From a candidate division TM6 bacterium UASB124 (GTDB lineage: Bacteria > Dependentiae > Babeliae > Babeliales > RVW-14), in the NCBI GenBank assembly GCA_001468855.1, contig LDIV01000007.1, forward strand, positions 26,278 through 33,720: a DNA stretch of 7,443 nucleotides, given 5' to 3'. The position numbers were made by a program, and so were the translations under genes. Positions 3,914-7,443 of the stretch are shown piece after piece (position 1 is the first letter of the stretch; the number at the start of each line of letters is the position of its first letter). The notes beneath the pieces were generated by a model. The model was given only the letters and a program-made list of their open reading frames with translations, did no database searches and had not been told where the DNA came from.

Positions 3914-6796
3914 ATGAGTGAGACAGAGAAAAGTAATAAAAACCCATTCCAGCATACGCTGAATCTACCAAAAACCGATTTTTCAATCCGTGCAAATTCT
4001 GCAATTAAAGAGCCTGAGATTTTAAAGCGCTGGGAAGAGGGTGATCTTTATAAAAAAGGTACATCAAAAAACAAGGGTAATAGAAAATTTATTCTGCATG
4101 ATGGTCCTCCATATGCTAACGGAAACTTGCACACCGGCCATGCACTGAACAATATTTTAAAAGATATCGTGTGCAAAGTGAAAAGAATGGATGGATTTTA
4201 TGTTCCATTTGTTCCGGGTTGGGATTGCCATGGATTGCCAATCGAATTAAAGGTTACTGCCGAGTTAGGCATTGAACGAACCAGAGAAACAATTGATCGT
4301 GTAACATTTAAAAAACATTGCCGTGACTATGCTTCAAAGTGGATAGACATACAGCGCGACGAGCTGAAAGATATGGGACAACTGGCAGACTACGACAACT
4401 CTTATTTGACCATGAGTAAGCCATATGAAGCTGACATTTTGCGCGCATTTGGCATTTTTGTTGAAAAAGGTTATATCGAACGTAAAGGCAAGGCTGTACC
4501 TTGGTGTGCATCATGTCAGACGGTTTTAGCAACGGCCGAGATTGAGTATAAAGATCGCAAAGACCCAGCAATCTATGTTTTCTTTCCAGTTGAAGATCAA
4601 ACAGCAAAACTTATTTTCCCATATGCATTTGAGCAAAAACCAGATATGAAACTTGGATTTTTGGTTTGGACCACAACTCCTTGGACTTTACCTCTTAACC
4701 GAGCAGTTGTTCTTAATCCAACAGCAAAATATGTAATTATACAGGGCAAAGAGCCAGACCATGCTTATATTGTCGGCAAAGATTTGGCAGGTAAAATTTG
4801 TTCCATGCTGAATATTAAAAAACACGAACTTTGTGAATTTGACCCGGATGTCTTTGCAGGTAAAAAAGTTAATCATCCTTTTATTTCTGGGCTACAAATT
4901 CCTGTTTTAACCGGTGATCTTGTTACAACAACAGACGGAACGGCTTGTTTACATTGTGCTCCAGGTTGCGGACTTGAAGATTATATTTTTGGAGTAAAGA
5001 GTGGACTGGAAGTTTATTCGCCAATCTCCGATGACGGTAAATATACTTATGGAATCAAACCTGAAGAGCTTGATGGAATGCCTGTTGTTGACGGTCAAAT
5101 TTGGGTAATAAGAAAACTGGCTGAGTTGGGCAGATTGATTCATAAAGAATCCATCACTCACTCATATCCACACTGTTGGCGTTGTCGCAATGGGTTAATA
5201 TTTAGAGCAACGGACCAATGGTTTTGCGATTTGCAAAAAAATGATTTAATTCAGAAGACATTAAAAGAGATTGAGAAAATTAATTTTATTCCGGAGTGGG
5301 GCAAAAACCGTTTAATGGCTTTTACATCAAACCGTACGGAATGGTGTATTTCTCGTCAAAGAATCTGGGGAACGCCAATACCTGCATTGCTTTGTGAATA
5401 TTGTGACAATGCTTTTATTAGTGCTGAATTTGTTAACTGGGTGGCAGACAATGTTGAGAAAGAAGGTATTGAATTTTGGGATAGAGTTACAGTTCAAGAT
5501 TTGATTGATGCCGGAGTTACTCCCAAAAATCTTAAGTGCTCAAAATGTGGCAACTCTGATTTAGCAAAATTTAAAAAAGAACAGGATATTCTTGATGTCT
5601 GGTTTGACTCGGGGGCAAGTTTTTTTGCAGTTTTAGCTCGCGATCCTGAAAAATTAGGTGTTCCAGCCGATCTTTATCTTGAAGGCTCAGATCAACACCG
5701 TGGATGGTTTCAGAGTTCATTGTTGTGCTCAATGGTTATCAATGGCTATGCTCAGACAAAAAATATACTAACTCATGGCTATGTTGTTGATGAGAAAAAA
5801 TTGAAGATGTCAAAATCACTTGGCAATGTAATTGCGCCTCAGGATATTATTAAAAAACATAGTCGCGATATTTTGCGCTTGTGGGTTGCTAGTTCCGACT
5901 TTGAGGGTGAAGTTGTTGTCTCTGAAAAAGTTTTGAGCAACGTATCTGAGATGTATAAAAAGATTCGGAATACATGCCGTTTTTTGATCTCCAATCTTTA
6001 TGATTTTGATATTGCAAAAGATGGTGTTGCATTCAAAGATATGCTTGCAATTGATCAGTATGCAATGGCAAAACTGGTTAAAATTGATAAGACAGTTAGA
6101 GCTGCCTATGAGAATTACAAGTTCTCACTTGTTGTTTCTACATTGAATAATTACTGTGCAAACGATTTGAGTGCACTTTATCTTGATGTATCAAAAGACC
6201 GTTTGTATGTCGAACAAGCCGACGGCCACATACGTCGATCAGTCCAGACTGTTTTATATCACAACCTTGACACACTTGCACGTTTGATGGCGCCAATCTT
6301 GTCTTTCTTGGCTGAAGAGGTTTCTGATTTTTATCAAAAAAATAAATCAGATTCAATTCACCTTCAGAATTTCTTAAGTCCGGCGTTTACGCAAGATTAT
6401 ATGGATATAACAGTTTGGCCTTTGCTTGAAGGAATGCGTGATACTGTTCTTAAAGCAATTGAAGGCTTGAGAGAGAAGGGCATTGTTAAACACTCGCTAG
6501 AAGCCAAAGTTTTGCTTCATGTTAATCCGGGTTCAGAAGAAGGTAAGCATTTGTTGGGCTTTATTGATAGGATATCCAAGAAAGAAGATGTCAGCAGATT
6601 CTTTAAGGACTGGTTTATAGTTTCTCAAGTTGAGTTCGAGAAGAGTAACAAACATCTTGAGGCAACAGGTTTAAACTGGCTGCATGTTAAGATTGAACAT
6701 GCTGACGGAATTAAGTGCTTGCGCTGTTGGCAGTGGGAAGTTACAGATAATGCTGAACAACTATGCAAACGCTGTTGCGGTGTTTTGAAAAAATAA
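3914..6796 (+). CDS. ileS: Isoleucyl-tRNA synthetase
   Basis: This 960-residue class I cytoplasmic enzyme charges tRNA-Ile with isoleucine. It starts at ATG 3914, five bases after AGGA (3905-3908). Domains in order: the Rossmann catalytic core with GPPYANGNLHTGH (64-76, the HIGH-type motif at 73-76) and PGWDCHGLPIE (101-111); the CP1 editing domain with WTTTPWTLP (252-260) and GTACLHCAPGCGLEDY (342-357), where His347 and Asp356 match the editing His and Asp of E. coli IleRS; the returning core with YPHCWRC (418-424), WCISRQRIWGTPIP (477-490), DVWFDSG (561-567) and GSDQHRGWFQ (591-600); KMSKS (631-635); the helical anticodon-binding region (about 690-860); and a C-terminal zinc knuckle, Cys935/Cys938 and Cys951/Cys954. 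An internal CxxC pair (494/497 and 542/545) forms a second zinc-ribbon-like insert. Length and the C-terminal zinc knuckle are those of the bacterial-type enzyme. The editing signature has Ala and Cys where Gly and His are usual (344, 352). No lspA-like gene follows directly. Confidence 0.98.
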   Translation: MSETEKSNKNPFQHTLNLPKTDFSIRANSAIKEPEILKRWEEGDLYKKGTSKNKGNRKFILHDGPPYANGNLHTGHALNNILKDIVCKVKRMDGFYVPFVPGWDCHGLPIELKVTAELGIERTRETIDRVTFKKHCRDYASKWIDIQRDELKDMGQLADYDNSYLTMSKPYEADILRAFGIFVEKGYIERKGKAVPWCASCQTVLATAEIEYKDRKDPAIYVFFPVEDQTAKLIFPYAFEQKPDMKLGFLVWTTTPWTLPLNRAVVLNPTAKYVIIQGKEPDHAYIVGKDLAGKICSMLNIKKHELCEFDPDVFAGKKVNHPFISGLQIPVLTGDLVTTTDGTACLHCAPGCGLEDYIFGVKSGLEVYSPISDDGKYTYGIKPEELDGMPVVDGQIWVIRKLAELGRLIHKESITHSYPHCWRCRNGLIFRATDQWFCDLQKNDLIQKTLKEIEKINFIPEWGKNRLMAFTSNRTEWCISRQRIWGTPIPALLCEYCDNAFISAEFVNWVADNVEKEGIEFWDRVTVQDLIDAGVTPKNLKCSKCGNSDLAKFKKEQDILDVWFDSGASFFAVLARDPEKLGVPADLYLEGSDQHRGWFQSSLLCSMVINGYAQTKNILTHGYVVDEKKLKMSKSLGNVIAPQDIIKKHSRDILRLWVASSDFEGEVVVSEKVLSNVSEMYKKIRNTCRFLISNLYDFDIAKDGVAFKDMLAIDQYAMAKLVKIDKTVRAAYENYKFSLVVSTLNNYCANDLSALYLDVSKDRLYVEQADGHIRRSVQTVLYHNLDTLARLMAPILSFLAEEVSDFYQKNKSDSIHLQNFLSPAFTQDYMDITVWPLLEGMRDTVLKAIEGLREKGIVKHSLEAKVLLHVNPGSEEGKHLLGFIDRISKKEDVSRFFKDWFIVSQVEFEKSNKHLEATGLNWLHVKIEHADGIKCLRCWQWEVTDNAEQLCKRCCGVLKK

Positions 6797-7027
6797 AATA
6801 AGATCAAAATAATTTTAAAATTGACTTAAAAAGGGACAAGAGATTGTGGATAAGAAAAGAGTAGAAATTATTTGTTCTACAAAAAATTCACACAAATACT
6901 AACATGCCTAATTTTGGCAGACAAATATCGCAACCGTAAATATATTGACTTTCTATCCATAATTTTTCTATGTTCTTAATAAGTAATTTTTGATAATAAT
7001 AAAATTTATCTTTTAATGGAGTAGATA
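6797..7027. other. AT-rich intergenic region after ileS
   Basis: No intrinsic terminator with a GC stem is seen after ileS; only AT palindromes such as AATTTTAAAATT (about 6811-6822) occur. A GTG-started 18-codon frame at 6846-6902 (VDKKRVEIICSTKN...) follows AAGGG at a wide spacing. It is too short and too poorly initiated to annotate as a gene. A small TGCC/GGCA stem lies at 6905-6919. The promoter for the next gene lies at the right end. Confidence 0.4.
6945..6974 (+). promoter_or_regulatory. Candidate promoter for the exported protein at 7028
   Basis: TTGACT (6945-6950) matches the -35 consensus in five of six bases. It is followed after 18 bases by TATGTT (6969-6974), a four-of-six -10 match. 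Initiation near 6981 would leave a leader of about 46 bases before ATG 7028. Confidence 0.45.
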
Positions 7028-7443
7028 ATGAATAAATTTCTGAGAATAATACTGTTATTTTGCATTGCATTTACGTTTAAAACCAGCTTATATAGTTTAA
7101 AAACTAAACTTACAACTTTAAACACTAAAAAGGATGATATTCCCGAACTACCAATTCTTGCAAGTTTAAATGTGTATGCTCTTTATGGTGATAACCCACA
7201 AATAATTAATTCTCCCGGAACTACTAAACCAAAAACAGACAAGGATTTAATAAAAGACGGTGATGGGAACTTAAGGTTTGTCGGGCTAGAAAATATTCCT
7301 TACACGGGCTATGGCTATAAAACAGCAAACCTTCGAGTCTTAAAAAATATGACTGAGAGTTTGAGTAAAATCTATACAGGCGTAAAATTCGCCGTTCCAG
7401 ATTTTATAGGGATAAGCTCTGAAAATGTCAAAAAATATCTCTT
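7028..7443 (+). CDS. Exported protein of unknown function (3' partial)
   Basis: No family recognised. ATG 7028 follows GGAG (7018-7021) by six bases. The frame stays open to the window edge, giving 138 complete codons plus two bases. The N-terminus, MNKFLRIILLFCIAFTFKTS, is a signal peptide: a basic start, then a hydrophobic core; cleavage probably falls around residues 19-23. A polar, lysine- and threonine-rich stretch follows. Then come a segment with ELPILASLNVYALYGDNP, a proline/lysine-rich linker, LRFVGLENIPYTGYGYKTANLR and a helical-looking LKNMTESLSKIYTG. No catalytic motif is evident in the visible part. It shares the TAGATAATG start context with the exported protein at 3288, which suggests similarly built transcripts, but the two proteins show no clear sequence similarity. 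Confidence 0.75.
   Translation, partial: MNKFLRIILLFCIAFTFKTSLYSLKTKLTTLNTKKDDIPELPILASLNVYALYGDNPQIINSPGTTKPKTDKDLIKDGDGNLRFVGLENIPYTGYGYKTANLRVLKNMTESLSKIYTGVKFAVPDFIGISSENVKKYL

Noticed and set aside
4308..4607. Minus-strand 99-codon frame inside ileS
   Set aside because: It is antisense to conserved IleRS motifs and has no independent start signals.
1..7443. CRISPR array, insertion sequence, toxin-antitoxin or defence system
   Set aside because: No regularly spaced repeats, transposase, terminal inverted repeats with target duplications, or paired small genes of such systems were seen.

Overview
The window is AT-rich bacterial DNA carrying five protein genes. Four are on the plus strand and one is on the minus strand. 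The envelope looks Gram-negative: there is a lipoprotein-type FKBP, several signal peptides and a polytopic membrane enzyme. An exported ankyrin-repeat protein, low GC and small secreted proteins without recognisable families suggest a host-associated lineage. Candidate phylum Dependentiae (TM6) is my best guess, but this is inference from gene content and style; no marker gene was placed on a tree.

Layout. Bases 1-1548 hold the 3' part of a multi-pass membrane protein of the GT-C/TMTC-like glycosyltransferase type, cut by the window edge. Bases 1549-1790 are a convergent intergenic gap with a strikingly GC-rich, hairpin-containing island (about 59% GC by hand count over 1581-1750). Bases 1791-2504 (minus) encode a secreted five-repeat ankyrin protein. 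Bases 2505-2701 are a very AT-rich divergent spacer. Bases 2702-3181 encode a lipoprotein FKBP peptidyl-prolyl isomerase, followed by a clear intrinsic terminator at 3212-3242. Bases 3288-3751 encode a small exported protein of unknown function whose natural start codon is out of frame with the body because of an A8 run. Bases 3752-3913 hold a GC hairpin, a good sigma70-type promoter and a leader with two tandem hairpins. Bases 3914-6796 encode a complete isoleucyl-tRNA synthetase (ileS). Bases 6797-7027 are AT-rich with a plausible promoter. A further exported protein begins at 7028 and runs off the right edge.

The genes do not form an obvious pathway. ileS has its own promoter and is a housekeeping gene. 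The others are mostly envelope or exported proteins: a membrane glycosyltransferase-like enzyme, a periplasmic folding catalyst, an exported ankyrin protein and two unknown exported proteins. No tRNA, rRNA, CRISPR array, insertion sequence or toxin-antitoxin pair was seen. The observations most worth a second look are the GC-rich island, the frame break in the A8 tract at 3292-3299, and the tandem hairpins in the ileS leader.
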